The notes beneath the pieces are model-generated. The model saw only the letters and a program-made list of their open reading frames with translations, did not search any database and was not told the DNA's origin. The position numbers and the translations under genes are program-made. A stretch of DNA of 64,000 bases from Bradyrhizobium hereditatis (lineage in GTDB: Bacteria; Pseudomonadota; Alphaproteobacteria; Rhizobiales; Xanthobacteraceae). Shown piece after piece: positions 16,882-26,257 of this stretch (positions are counted from its first letter, which is position 1; each line of letters starts with the position of its first letter). The stretch lies in the NCBI RefSeq assembly GCF_020329435.1, contig NZ_JAGKJK010000008.1, positions 1-64,000 of the forward strand, in the 5' to 3' direction.

Positions 16882-18222
16882 ATGCGATCCGATCCTTACC
16901 AGGAGCGCGCCAGGGCTATGGCCGCCGAAGCCGGGCTCGACCCCGATGCGAAGATCGACCGGCCTGGCCAGCGGCCGATGCCGACCTGGTGCCTGTTCCG
17001 CGATGCCGCGCGCAAGGAGAAGCTTGCGCGCGACGCGGAGGCTGTTGCCGTTGATATCGCGAGCAAGCCGCAGGCCGCGCAATACCAGAACAGCCCGCTC
17101 AAGGTCTTCGGCAAGCATGACGACGCCACGATCGCGCAGATGCGAAATTGCATGTCGGTTGGCAATGCGGTTGCCGGCGTGATCTGCGCCGACGGCCATC
17201 TCGGCTATGCTCAGCCGGTCGGCGGCGTGATCGCCTATGAGAAGCAGATCAGCATCTCCGGCGTCGGCTTCGATATTGGCTGCGGCAACATGGCCGTGCG
17301 TCTCGACACTCCATTCAGCCAGATCGAAAGCAACGTCGGCACGATCATGAAGGACGTGCGCAACACGATTTCGTTCGGTGTCGGCCGCACCAATGACGAG
17401 CGCGTCGAGCATGAGCTGTTCGACGATGAGCACGCATGGCGGGAATCCGACATGGGCTCCTATCGGCAAAAGGCGGTCTCGCAACTCGGCACCGTCGGAT
17501 CGGGCAACCACTATGTCGACCTCTTGCGCGACGAGGAGGGCTTTGTCTGGATCGGCGTGCACTTCGGCAGCCGCGGCCTCGGCCACACCAGCGCGACCCG
17601 CTACCTCAAGGCCGCAGGCGGCAAGGACGGCATGAATGTGCCGCCCGCCATCGTCGACGAGGACAGCGAGATCGGGCGGCGCTACATCGCGGCAATGCAG
17701 CTTGCCGGGCGCTATGCCCATGCCGGCCGCGAGTGGGTGATCGAGCGCGTGCGCAGGATCATCGGCGGCGAAGTCACCGACACGGTGCACAACCACCACA
17801 ATTACGCGTGGCGGGAGAATCATGGCGGCAAGGATCTGTGGGTGGTGCGCAAGGGCGCGACGCCGGCATTTCCCGGCCAGCGCGGCTTCATCGGCGGGTC
17901 GATGGGCGACGACGCGGTCATCGTTGAGGGCATCGAGAGCGAGGAGGCGAAGGCGTCGCTCTATTCGACCGTGCACGGTGCGGGTCGTTTGTTTGGCCGC
18001 AGGGAGGCCAAGCGTCGCTTCACGCGCGCGGAGATGGATGCCTGGCTGCAATCGCGAGGCGTCACGCTTGTAGGCGCCGACCTTGACGAAAGTCCGATGG
18101 CCTACCGCCGGCTGCCGGAGGTGCTGGCCGAACATGCCGGTTCGATCAGGGTGCAGCACACGCTGCGTCCGTTTGCGGTGGCGATGGCCGGAGAGAATGA
18201 GTTCGATCCGTTCAAGGATTGA
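16882..18222 (+). CDS. rtcB: RtcB family RNA-splicing ligase
   Basis: The 446-residue protein belongs to the GTP/Mn-dependent RNA ligases that join 2',3'-cyclic phosphate or 3'-phosphate ends to 5'-OH ends. Active-site motifs are present: ICADGHLGYAQPVGGVIAYE, metal-binding Asp and Cys in VGFDIGCGNM, GSGNHYVDL, VHFGSRGLGH, the His cluster VHNHHNYA, RKGATPAFPGQRGF with GGSMGDDA, and STVHGAGR with the His that should be guanylylated. All key residues appear intact. No archease, RtcA cyclase or RtcR regulator gene is adjacent. The ATG at 16882 follows GGAGA. Confidence 0.93.
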   Translation: MRSDPYQERARAMAAEAGLDPDAKIDRPGQRPMPTWCLFRDAARKEKLARDAEAVAVDIASKPQAAQYQNSPLKVFGKHDDATIAQMRNCMSVGNAVAGVICADGHLGYAQPVGGVIAYEKQISISGVGFDIGCGNMAVRLDTPFSQIESNVGTIMKDVRNTISFGVGRTNDERVEHELFDDEHAWRESDMGSYRQKAVSQLGTVGSGNHYVDLLRDEEGFVWIGVHFGSRGLGHTSATRYLKAAGGKDGMNVPPAIVDEDSEIGRRYIAAMQLAGRYAHAGREWVIERVRRIIGGEVTDTVHNHHNYAWRENHGGKDLWVVRKGATPAFPGQRGFIGGSMGDDAVIVEGIESEEAKASLYSTVHGAGRLFGRREAKRRFTRAEMDAWLQSRGVTLVGADLDESPMAYRRLPEVLAEHAGSIRVQHTLRPFAVAMAGENEFDPFKD

Positions 18223-18242
18223 GGCCGAACTTGGCCCATTAT

Positions 18243-18276
18243 GGGACATCTGTCGTGATTTCACGGCGGATGTCCC
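18243..18276. repeat. Strong hairpin after rtcB
   Basis: A 16-bp stem (GGGACATC outer arm, inner arm with G-U pairs) with a TT centre starts 20 nt after the rtcB stop. There is no T-run, so it is a hairpin of unproven terminator activity. Confidence 0.5.
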
Positions 18277-18423
18277 CGATCCCTGCTAATCCCGACTAAT
18301 TTCCGCGTCGACAGGAAGGCAATTTTCCCAATGGTTACATATGTTTGGGGTCGCCTTAGTTCCGCCCGCGTTTAATCCGGATTTAACTAAAATTCGCCTT
18401 AATGACGCTCTGTGCCTCTGCGA

Positions 18424-18455
18424 GATGCTGCGGGGACGTCTCCGGACGCAGCATC
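18424..18455. repeat. Hairpin upstream of the DUF2778 gene
   Basis: Perfect arms GATGCTGCG and CGCAGCATC enclose a 14-nt loop, about 40 nt before the start at 18496. It could act in the leader RNA. The AT-rich stretch 18370-18410 just before it is a likely promoter area, without clear -35/-10 boxes. Confidence 0.4.
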
Positions 18456-18495
18456 AACGGGGGACTTGGTGGAATTGTTGTTCTGGGCGTTGTGA

Positions 18496-19668
18496 ATGAG
18501 TAAGCGTACGCGTGCGTTCGGCCCTGCGGCTCACAACCGCAGGAAATCCTCCCGCAAAGCCATTCCCCAATATTTTCTCGGCGGTGTCGCGGTCGCCGGC
18601 CTTGTGCTGGGCTGCGCCTGGACCGTTTACACCAACGTGATCGGCGCCAGCATCTATCCGACCATGAACAGCGCTGCCTATGAGGCGCCTGTCGCCAACA
18701 ATTCGAGCACGATCGCCACCCGCCCGGTGCAGCCGGCTTTCAACGAAATCTTCGCGTCGCTGGAGCAGCGCCCGCTGGTGATGCCCGCGCCGGAGAACGT
18801 CGCGAGTTCGCTGATGTTCAACGAGCGGTTCGCCGCCGCAGCCGCGCAGGGCCAGCCGTCCAGGGCCGCCGAGGCACAGCCGGCTGAAGCGACGAAGCTG
18901 GCGGAAGCTTCGCCGCCGGCCGACGCGCCGAAGACCGTCCAGGCCTCGAAGTCGAGTGAAGCAGCGAAGCCGAAAGTTTCCGCGCCGGCTACCAAGCTCG
19001 CCATGAACGTTCCGGGCTCGGCGCCGAAGGAGGTCGACGCCAAGATCACGGAGGACAAGACCGCAAAGTCATCCGGCACGACCATTCGCGACATGGCGCA
19101 GCGCGCGAAGGCCGCCGTGATGTCGATCGGCGCGAGCGACAGAACGAACATGGTCGAGAAGCTGTGGGGCAAGCAGCCGCAGCAGAACTCGCTGCTCGCT
19201 TTCGCATCCGCCGACGCCAACGTCACCGGCAGCATCATCGATACGCGAAGCCAGAATCCGATGATGGGCGGCGCGCCGCCCTACGACCGTCAGACCGCGG
19301 TCTACATCATTGCCAACAAGATGGTGTATCTGCCCGATGGCACCCAGCTCGAGGCGCATTCGGGCCTCGGCTCGAAGATGGACGACGTGCGCTATTCGCA
19401 TGTGCGGATGCAGGGCGTGACCCCGCCGCACATCTACGAAATGAAGCCGCGCGAGGCGCTGTTTCACGGCGTGCCGGCGCTGCGGCTGACGCCGATCGGC
19501 GGCCAGGACAAGATCTACGGTCGCGACGGACTGCTCGCCCATAGCTACATGCTCGGACCGAGCGGCCAGTCCAACGGCTGCGTCTCCTTCAAGGACTACT
19601 ACGCCTTCCTCGACGCCTACCGCAACAAGGGTATCAGGCGTCTGGCCGTGCTGGCGAAGCTGCCGTAG
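18496..19668 (+). CDS. DUF2778 (L,D-transpeptidase-like) membrane-anchored protein
   Basis: The 390-residue protein has a basic cytoplasmic tip (SKRTRAFGPAAHNRRKSSRK), one transmembrane helix at about 28-50, and a long Ala/Pro/Lys/Glu-rich spacer (roughly 120-190). The C-terminal domain from about 265 has the pattern 'HSYMLGPSGQSNGCVSFKDY', whose His and Cys match the DUF2778 / Tlde1-like L,D-transpeptidase active site. This suggests cell-wall peptidoglycan cleavage or exchange on the periplasmic side. No type VI secretion or immunity gene is adjacent, so a housekeeping role is more likely than a toxin role. Confidence 0.8.
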   Translation: MSKRTRAFGPAAHNRRKSSRKAIPQYFLGGVAVAGLVLGCAWTVYTNVIGASIYPTMNSAAYEAPVANNSSTIATRPVQPAFNEIFASLEQRPLVMPAPENVASSLMFNERFAAAAAQGQPSRAAEAQPAEATKLAEASPPADAPKTVQASKSSEAAKPKVSAPATKLAMNVPGSAPKEVDAKITEDKTAKSSGTTIRDMAQRAKAAVMSIGASDRTNMVEKLWGKQPQQNSLLAFASADANVTGSIIDTRSQNPMMGGAPPYDRQTAVYIIANKMVYLPDGTQLEAHSGLGSKMDDVRYSHVRMQGVTPPHIYEMKPREALFHGVPALRLTPIGGQDKIYGRDGLLAHSYMLGPSGQSNGCVSFKDYYAFLDAYRNKGIRRLAVLAKLP

Positions 19669-19690
19669 GCGGCGAGATCGCTCCACGGGC

Positions 19691-19740
19691 CGTCATACCC
19701 CGGGAAGGCGGGGTATCCAGTACGCCGCGGCTTTTCCATT
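19691..19740. repeat. Partial type B repeat
   Basis: 'cgtcataccccgggaaggcggggtatccagtacgccgcgg' corresponds to the left half of the element at 42719-42818; the right half is missing. Confidence 0.6.
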
Positions 19741-19758
19741 CAATCACCGGCACCTCCG

Positions 19759-19841
19759 CGTCATTGCGAGCACAGCGAAGCAATCCATCGCGCCACGCGG
19801 GGATAGATGGATTGCTTCGTCGCTACACCCTCGCAATGACG
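19759..19841. repeat. REP-like palindrome, type C
   Basis: It runs from CGTCATTGCGAG to CTCGCAATGACG with inner GAAGCAATCCAT / ATGGATTGCTTC arms, matching the elements at 48081, 49861 and 51949. Confidence 0.75.
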
Positions 19842-20067
19842 GCTGCGTGCAGCGTGCACGCCATTCAAAGCCCTTCGCCTATTCTGCGCGGTGTGATCGC
19901 GCCGCTACAATGGATCGCGACCAACGAAGAATTCTTGCTCAGGGACTTGCAATCTCAGGGTGCTTCGTTTATTTCCGCGCTCCCTTGCTTTGGCCATGGG
20001 TTCGGGCTCGTTGTGATCCCGACCGGCGCGGACCGGTATCCGGTTTCGTGTTCCGCCGTTGCAGGGA
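19842..20067. other. Gene-free stretch before the tRNA-like pair
   Basis: I see no ORF with convincing composition or start, and no repeat related to others in the window. The whole gap 19669-20552 holds only repeats and the two tRNA-like sequences. Confidence 0.4.
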
Positions 20068-20139
20068 TGCAGGATGTAGCTCATGGAGAGCGTCGGGGTT
20101 GATCCCCGAAGGCATCGGTTCGATTCCGGTCTCTTGCAC
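20068..20139 (+). ncRNA. tRNA-like sequence 1 (anticodon-position TGA)
   Basis: A cloverleaf can be drawn. Acceptor TGCAGGA (20068-20074) pairs with TCTTGCA (20132-20138). D stem is GCTC/GAGC, anticodon stem TCGGG/CCCGA with 7-nt loop GTTGATC, and T arm ATCGG-TTCGATT-CCGGT. Departures from a normal tRNA: four bases instead of two between acceptor and D stem, a 4-nt variable loop, one unpaired base before the 3' acceptor, and no encoded CCA. TGA would read a serine codon, yet the long class II variable arm is absent. It is probably a tRNA pseudogene or tRNA-like RNA. Confidence 0.5.
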
Positions 20140-20141
20140 AA

Positions 20142-20215
20142 CAAAGGATAGCTCAGTTTGGTAGAGCAGATGACTGTCACTCATCGGGTCGCGGGTTCGA
20201 ATCCTGCTCCAACGC
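20142..20215 (+). ncRNA. tRNA-like sequence 2 (anticodon-position GTC, Asp-like)
   Basis: Only 2-3 nt after the first. D stem GCTC/GAGC, anticodon stem GATGA/TCATC with loop CTGTCAC (GTC), 5-nt variable loop GGGTC and T arm GCGGG-TTCGAAT-CCTGC are all canonical. The acceptor stem is defective: CAAAGGA against TCCAACG pairs at four of seven positions. No CCA is encoded. The best reading is a degenerate tRNA-Asp or a tRNA mimic; charging is doubtful. Confidence 0.55.
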
Positions 20216-20552
20216 TCCGGTTCAGCCTGATACGCTGATTCCTCTGACGGGGACCGGACGCGCGCTTCAGTCGCAGTCCGGCCGCATCGCCGCTAAGGCT
20301 TTTCGTCCGAACTAAGACACTGTGAGACCGGCTTTGCGCCGCGGTGGATACCGCTTGCGTTGGTGCCGGGTGGCAACGTGCGGACGCGCGACACTGGTCG
20401 CGCGAACGCCCGCGTGCGCCCGCTATCTGCGCAAGCTCAAACCCGGCCCGCCGAGCTTTCAGGAAGCGTCGTCCGCGTCCTCACATCCTTTGCAAAACGA
20501 AACCCGCTTTTGGCCCCGACAAGGGCCGGAGGGCAAACCATGGAGGCGTGCC
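20216..20552. other. Gene-free stretch upstream of the slipin gene
   Basis: The slipin reading frame is open from 20322, but this part translates to Arg/Pro-rich sequence unlike any SPFH protein. It is likely leader or promoter DNA. No clear promoter boxes were seen. Confidence 0.4.
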
Positions 20553-21704
20553 ATGACCTGGCATTTGCTGATGAAGACGCTGACGGTGAAGGATGGCGAG
20601 CGCGCGTTGCTTACGCGGAGCGGCAGGCTCGAGCGCGCGCTCGAACCCGGCCGTCACTTCCTGTTCGATTGGCGGCGTCAGTTGACGGCGGAGATCTTCA
20701 ACGTCGTTCGGACCGAATTCCCTGCGGATCGCTACGCGGTGCTGAAGGCCGCGCGGCCCGATCTGGCCGAGGAGTTGTTCGAGGCGGTGGAGACGAAGGC
20801 GAACGAGATCGCGATCGTCAGCCTCGATGGCCGCCCCGTGCACCTGATGACGCCCTGGCAGGCGCGCGTCTACTGGAAGGTCGCTACCTCTATTGATGTC
20901 GAACGCATCGATGTGGCGAGCGATCCCCGTGTGACCGAGCGCCACCTGGCGATGATCGAGCGCAACCGTCCTACCATCGTGACGGAAGCCGTAGTCGAGA
21001 ACCACGAAGCCGGTCTGCTCTATGTCGAGGGTCGGCTGGTGGAGCGGCTTGCGCCCGGACGGCACGCCTTCTGGATCGCCGGCCGCAAGATCGAGGTGAA
21101 GCGCCTCGATCTGCGTCCCCAGGCGGTCGAGATTACCGCGCAGGAAATGCTGACCAAGGATCGCATCGCTCTGCGTGTGACCCTGACGGCATTCCGCCGG
21201 ATCGTCGACCCTGAGCGGGTGGTCGCGGCCGTGCCCGACGTGGATGCGTGGCTGTACCGCCTGGTGCAGTTCGCGATCCGCGAAGCGGTTGCCGGCCGCA
21301 CGCTCGACGAGGTGCTGTCGGCGAAGGCTGCGCTCGACGCAGAGCTGCGCGACTACGTGCGCGACCGCGTCGCCGACAGTGGCGTGGAGGTCACGGAGCT
21401 CGGCGTGAAGGACGTGATCCTGCCTGGCGAGATCCGCGAGCTCGTCAACAAGGTGGTGGAAGCGGAGCGGGTCGCGAAGGCGAACCTGATCCGCCGGCAG
21501 GAGGAGACCGCGGCGACGCGCTCGCTCCTGAACACCGCCCGCCTGATGGAGGAGAACCCTCTGCTGTTGCGACTCAAGGAGCTGGAGTCGCTGGAGCGGC
21601 TCGTGGAGAAGGTCGGCCGGATCGACCTGCACGCAGGCGACGGGCAGGGCCTCGACGCATTGCTCAGCAAGCTGGTCCGCATCAAGTCCGCGGAGCACGC
21701 ATGA
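20553..21704 (+). CDS. Slipin (stomatin-like SPFH) family protein
   Basis: The 383-residue protein should scaffold membrane microdomains or regulate proteases. The region from about 115 to 270 carries the SPFH/band-7 pattern: AGLLYVEGRLVERLAPGRHAFW, 'VEITAQEMLTKDRIALRV', 'LYRLVQFAIREAVAGRTLDEVL', 'GVEVTELGVKDVILPGEIR'. It ends in a helical EAERVAKANLIRRQEE segment. A duplicated 'GRLERALEPGRHFLFDW' opens the protein. There is no clear N-terminal transmembrane helix and no NfeD partner gene. GGAGG at 20542-20546 supports the ATG at 20553 over the open frame from 20322. Confidence 0.88.
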   Translation: MTWHLLMKTLTVKDGERALLTRSGRLERALEPGRHFLFDWRRQLTAEIFNVVRTEFPADRYAVLKAARPDLAEELFEAVETKANEIAIVSLDGRPVHLMTPWQARVYWKVATSIDVERIDVASDPRVTERHLAMIERNRPTIVTEAVVENHEAGLLYVEGRLVERLAPGRHAFWIAGRKIEVKRLDLRPQAVEITAQEMLTKDRIALRVTLTAFRRIVDPERVVAAVPDVDAWLYRLVQFAIREAVAGRTLDEVLSAKAALDAELRDYVRDRVADSGVEVTELGVKDVILPGEIRELVNKVVEAERVAKANLIRRQEETAATRSLLNTARLMEENPLLLRLKELESLERLVEKVGRIDLHAGDGQGLDALLSKLVRIKSAEHA

Positions 21705-21708
21705 CAGG

Positions 21709-21740
21709 AAGGGTCGCCCACGGGCGGCCCTTCGCTTTTA
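21709..21740 (+). terminator. Intrinsic terminator of the slipin gene
   Basis: An 11-bp arm AAGGGTCGCCC pairs with GGGCGGCCCTT (one G-U), followed by CGCTTTTAGTTTTC. It starts 5 nt after the stop codon. Confidence 0.8.
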
Positions 21741-21800
21741 GTTTTCAGACCTCGCAGGGCAACGCTACATACGAAAACCCGCATCGCTGCCGAAATCCTT

Positions 21801-21838
21801 CATTCTTGAATCGTCTTCGAAAGATTGGTTCAAGAATG
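21801..21838. repeat. Isolated hairpin
   Basis: Perfect 10-bp arms CATTCTTGAA / TTCAAGAATG enclose an 18-nt loop, in the gene-free gap 21741-22052. Function unknown; nothing else in that gap is interpretable apart from the FNR-type box at its end. Confidence 0.4.
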
Positions 21839-22052
21839 ACAGCCTCATAGCAGAGAGCACTTGCCCCGCGCCGGAATTGGAACCGAACTTTCCAGTGCTG
21901 TTACCGTATTACCCATGCGTATTTTGTGGTTGCCTCGAGCATCTCATTTGCATCTAACTCTTGAAGCGATGCGGGCGGCAAGCCGCCTCGCGACTGAGCA
22001 TTTGGCGTTTGGTAGAGCGCGCTTTGCGTGAGTATGCGTACAAAAGGCAGAT

Positions 22053-22066
22053 TTGATTTATGTCAA
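22053..22066. promoter_or_regulatory. FixK/FNR-type box upstream of the Crp/Fnr gene
   Basis: TTGAT-TTAT-GTCAA matches the FNR/FixK consensus TTGAT-N4-(A/G)TCAA. It lies about 83 nt before the ATG at 22149, a fitting place for activation near -40 of a leader of about 40-50 nt. It also argues against starting the protein at 22053, because that TTG is part of the box. Confidence 0.65.
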
Positions 22067-22148
22067 AATGGACGTTTCGCGACACTCCAAATGGAGAACG
22101 CCGCAGACGCGTCATTGCGGGTTCCCCGTGGTGAAGTCTCGCGACGGA

Positions 22149-22910
22149 ATGAGCAATCGCCTTCTTGCAGCATTGCCTGCGTCGGACCTTGATCTGCTAG
22201 AGCCCGAACTTGATACGATCGTGCTCGATCAGGATGCGGTCCTTTCGCGGGCGGGCGACGAAATCGAATACGTCGTCTTTCCCCATCGCGGCGCGATCAC
22301 GTTGATGATCGACATGGCGGACGGGCACACGGTGGCCACGGCGGCAATCGGGCGCGAGGGAGCTGTCGGCATGCTTTCGGTGCTCGGGCCATCACCTTCG
22401 GCAACTACGGCCATCGTTCGCGCGGCAGGCACCGCGTCCCGGATCCCGGCATCGCGGTTTCTTGGTGTGTTTAACCGCAGTCCTGCGATCCGCCGCATGG
22501 TTCAAAATCACGTCAAGGCAATGTTGATGCAGTTCCAACTCGGCCTGGCCTGCAATGCGCTGCATCCGGTCGAAGCCCGCATGGCGCGCTGGCTGCTTCA
22601 ACTGCGCGACCGCGTTGACCACGATGCGCTGCCGCTCACCCAGCAAGCGCTGTCGCAGATGCTCGGTGTGCGGCGCACGACCGTGACGCTTCTGATGCGC
22701 AAGCTGCGTGAGCGCGGAGCGATCAGGTCCGATCGGCGGGGCCTGATCGAGATCGATCGCAGACAGCTCGCTGCAGCGGCATGCGAATGCCATCAGACCA
22801 TGCGTCTTGAAGTCGAGGAGATTTTCTCGGCGAGTTCAGACCCATCTCGCGCGCCGGTTCTACTCGAAGACGAGCGCACCCAGGGAAGAAAATCGGGCAA
22901 TGTCAGGTGA
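22149..22910 (+). CDS. Crp/Fnr family transcriptional regulator
   Basis: The 253-residue protein has a cyclic-nucleotide-binding-like beta barrel over residues about 10-125 (LDTIVLDQDAVLSRAGDEIE, 'HRGAITLMIDMADG', 'IGREGAVGMLSVLG'). A dimer helix follows, then a C-terminal winged helix (LTQQALSQMLGVRRTTVTLL). There is no N-terminal Cys cluster, so it is not an Fe-S FNR. Whether it binds cAMP is unclear, because the usual phosphate-binding Arg-Ser/Thr pair is not obvious. The FixK/FNR-type box upstream suggests induction under low oxygen. Confidence 0.9.
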   Translation: MSNRLLAALPASDLDLLEPELDTIVLDQDAVLSRAGDEIEYVVFPHRGAITLMIDMADGHTVATAAIGREGAVGMLSVLGPSPSATTAIVRAAGTASRIPASRFLGVFNRSPAIRRMVQNHVKAMLMQFQLGLACNALHPVEARMARWLLQLRDRVDHDALPLTQQALSQMLGVRRTTVTLLMRKLRERGAIRSDRRGLIEIDRRQLAAAACECHQTMRLEVEEIFSASSDPSRAPVLLEDERTQGRKSGNVR

Positions 22911-22993
22911 ACGCATTTTATGCGATTCCTTGGCCTGCCATGTCGTGCGCCGCGGTCTATGCGGCAAGGCCCGCCGGGGAGCGGATACCCGGA

Positions 22994-23191
22994 TCAGTCT
23001 CGCTGCGGCCAATCACGCTCGAGCGACTGCCCGGATGCCGCTTCGAGCCTCGCAATTTCTCGCAGCACCTTTGCCGTTTGACGCAGCTCCTGGCGCGCGG
23101 GGCCGGGCTTTAGCCGGCGTGCTTCATCAAGAATGTCCTTGGCCTGCAGTAGCCAGGTAGACGTTTCACTTGAAACTTGCTTACGCGGCAT
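22994..23191 (-). CDS. Small helical hypothetical protein
   Basis: The 65-residue protein is rich in Ala/Arg/Glu/Leu, with two predicted amphipathic helices (STWLLQAKDILDEARRL, 'QELRQTAKVLREIARLEAAS'). I do not recognise a family. It is opposite in direction to the Crp/Fnr gene. Confidence 0.55.
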   Translation of the reverse strand: MPRKQVSSETSTWLLQAKDILDEARRLKPGPARQELRQTAKVLREIARLEAASGQSLERDWPQRD

Positions 23192-23213
23192 GGTGTCCCC
23201 TCGATCGCGATCA

Positions 23214-23444
23214 TCATCCGCTCTGTGTCAAGGATGATGGGGAGCCCGCGCTGTGATGCTGCACGCGGATGCCCGGCTCGTCGACCCAGGCATCGCGCGC
23301 AAACCAGGGATGGTCCGTGTGGCAGATCACGCACCGCGTGCGAGAGAAGAATACCGGGCGGCGGCCGAAGCTTTCGCGATCAGTCCTGATACCCGTAGGA
23401 ATTGCGTGCCCGGTTTCCGGACATTTGACCATCACCATACCCAT
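23214..23444 (-). CDS. Small Cys-containing (zinc-ribbon-like) protein
   Basis: The 76-residue protein has KCPETGH near the start and RTRCVICHTDHPWFARDAWV in the middle, three Cys plus several His that could hold one zinc ion. AGGGAGG directly upstream supports starting at or near 23444 (MGMVMVK); the second ATG is 6 nt later. The C-terminal tail after 'DAWV' is low-complexity. I have seen short proteins of this pattern in rhizobial genomes but know no function. Confidence 0.65.
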   Translation of the reverse strand: MGMVMVKCPETGHAIPTGIRTDRESFGRRPVFFSRTRCVICHTDHPWFARDAWVDEPGIRVQHHSAGSPSSLTQSG

Positions 23445-23640
23445 GTCGCCTCCCTGCATCCTTTTAGTTTGTGCGAAAAAGTACCGGCCGGTTGGAGTAG
23501 CCTGTGGTTGGTGCGGGTCAACTTGGGGGCATCGCGCACCTTGTTCGGTCGAGCAGGGCTGGTGGGGGCTTTGTGCTCGCCGGGCTTGGCCAACCGGCCG
23601 GATCCCTCCTTAAGAGATTCTTGGACGTGGAGCAGGATTC

Positions 23641-24102
23641 TTAGCCTGCCTGGTGGAGAGCCTTCGTGAAGTGCTTCCTGATCGGCTCACCCGTTTCAGT
23701 CGCAAGCTTCTGAGCAAGCGACCACAGTTCCCTGTTCTGGTGCGAAGCGGTGTCGAACGCCTTGCGCGTTTGCTCCGCCGACAACGCAAGAACGTCTGTC
23801 GCCGATTTGCTGCCGCAGAGATGGATCATGAAATCGAGCGCAGAGGCGGCGTTGGTGTTTGAGAGTTCGAACACCTTCAGCCCGTAGTCGGCCGTGCTTT
23901 TGGCGCTGCTCGAATAGGTCTCCCGCAATGCTTCCGACATCTCTTCTGACGCCGCCTTGATCTTCTCGAAGCCTTGCCGTGCGCGCTCGAGGACCTGCTC
24001 GTTGCTGCCGAAGCCCGGTAAGGTGACCTTCGAGAAGTCCGGCAGCGGCATCGCGAAGATATTGGTTCCGTTCGCAGTCACTTTCATTTCGCTTTCAGTC
24101 AC
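23641..24102 (-). CDS. Phasin family protein
   Basis: The 153-residue protein is of typical phasin length and almost entirely helical. 'SNEQVLERARQGFEKIKAAS', 'LKVFELSNTNAASALDFM' and 'VLALSAEQTRKAFDTASHQN' form the phasin_2-type amphipathic repeat. It should coat polyhydroxyalkanoate granules and affect their size. The start is GTG at 24102, with AAGGGG 8 nt upstream; an internal ATG is five codons later. The upstream DNA (24270-24330) is locally AT-rich with a TTGACA on the minus strand at 24295-24290, a possible -35, though no good -10 follows. Confidence 0.88.
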   Translation of the reverse strand: MTESEMKVTANGTNIFAMPLPDFSKVTLPGFGSNEQVLERARQGFEKIKAASEEMSEALRETYSSSAKSTADYGLKVFELSNTNAASALDFMIHLCGSKSATDVLALSAEQTRKAFDTASHQNRELWSLAQKLATETGEPIRKHFTKALHQAG

Positions 24103-24430
24103 GCAATATACCCCTTCTCAAGCGAAAGCATTCTCCGCAACGCGTACCCGCGTCACGAGAGCTCGCGCTCCGTGTTGGATCAGATTTTTGGATGAGCCTT
24201 GATTTAGCCCCTTACCCAGTACGACTTTGTGCCAAGAGAAGCGGAACGTCGGTTCGAATTGCGACTCTCGCTGGAATTTTTTTTGAGATTGTCAACACAA
24301 ACGATGGTATATTTTACGCAACACTGTGCATAACAGGGATATCTCAGGGGGCGGTAAGCCCTTGCTTCAGCGCAGCGTTGCGAGTGAGATTTCGCCCGCT
24401 TTGGCGGGCTATCCACATCATCTAGCAAGC

Positions 24431-24459
24431 AAAAACCCCGGCATTTCTGCCGGGGTTTT
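24431..24459. terminator. Bidirectional intrinsic terminator after groEL
   Basis: An 8-bp perfect stem CCCCGGCA / TGCCGGGG with loop TTTC is flanked by AAAAA on the left and TTTT on the right. On the minus strand it ends the groESL transcript about 67 nt after the groEL stop. Confidence 0.9.
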
Positions 24460-24525
24460 GCTTTTCTTGGCGGAGCGAAGTCCCGGATCCGCGGTGCGCC
24501 GCTGATCCGGGACGGCTTCGTCGAA

Positions 24526-26166
<1,641 letters not shown>

Positions 26167-26195
26167 ATCTGGTTTCCCTGAGTTGATCTTTGTTT

Positions 26196-26240
26196 CTCAC
26201 CCTGTCGGGGAGGCGCCTTGCGGGCGCTCCTCAGGGTGAG
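26196..26240 (-). repeat. Hairpin between groES and groEL
   Basis: Arms CTCACCCTG and CAGGGTGAG are perfectly complementary, with further GC pairing inside. It may balance the two cistrons or stabilise processed groEL RNA. Confidence 0.5.
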
Positions 26241-26257
26241 CGTTGCAGGCGAAGCGC

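Noticed and set aside
16864..18264. 466-codon minus-strand ORF opposite rtcB
   Set aside because: It mirrors rtcB almost exactly, and the His/Arg/Ala-rich product lacks any motif; rtcB has a complete active site.
18243..18276. Terminator of rtcB
   Set aside because: The stem is strong but there is no T-run on either side, so it is listed only as a hairpin.
19905..20184. Minus-strand ORFs across the tRNA-like pair
   Set aside because: Their 'PESNR'-type peptides are what antisense tRNA arms usually give when translated; not a protein gene.
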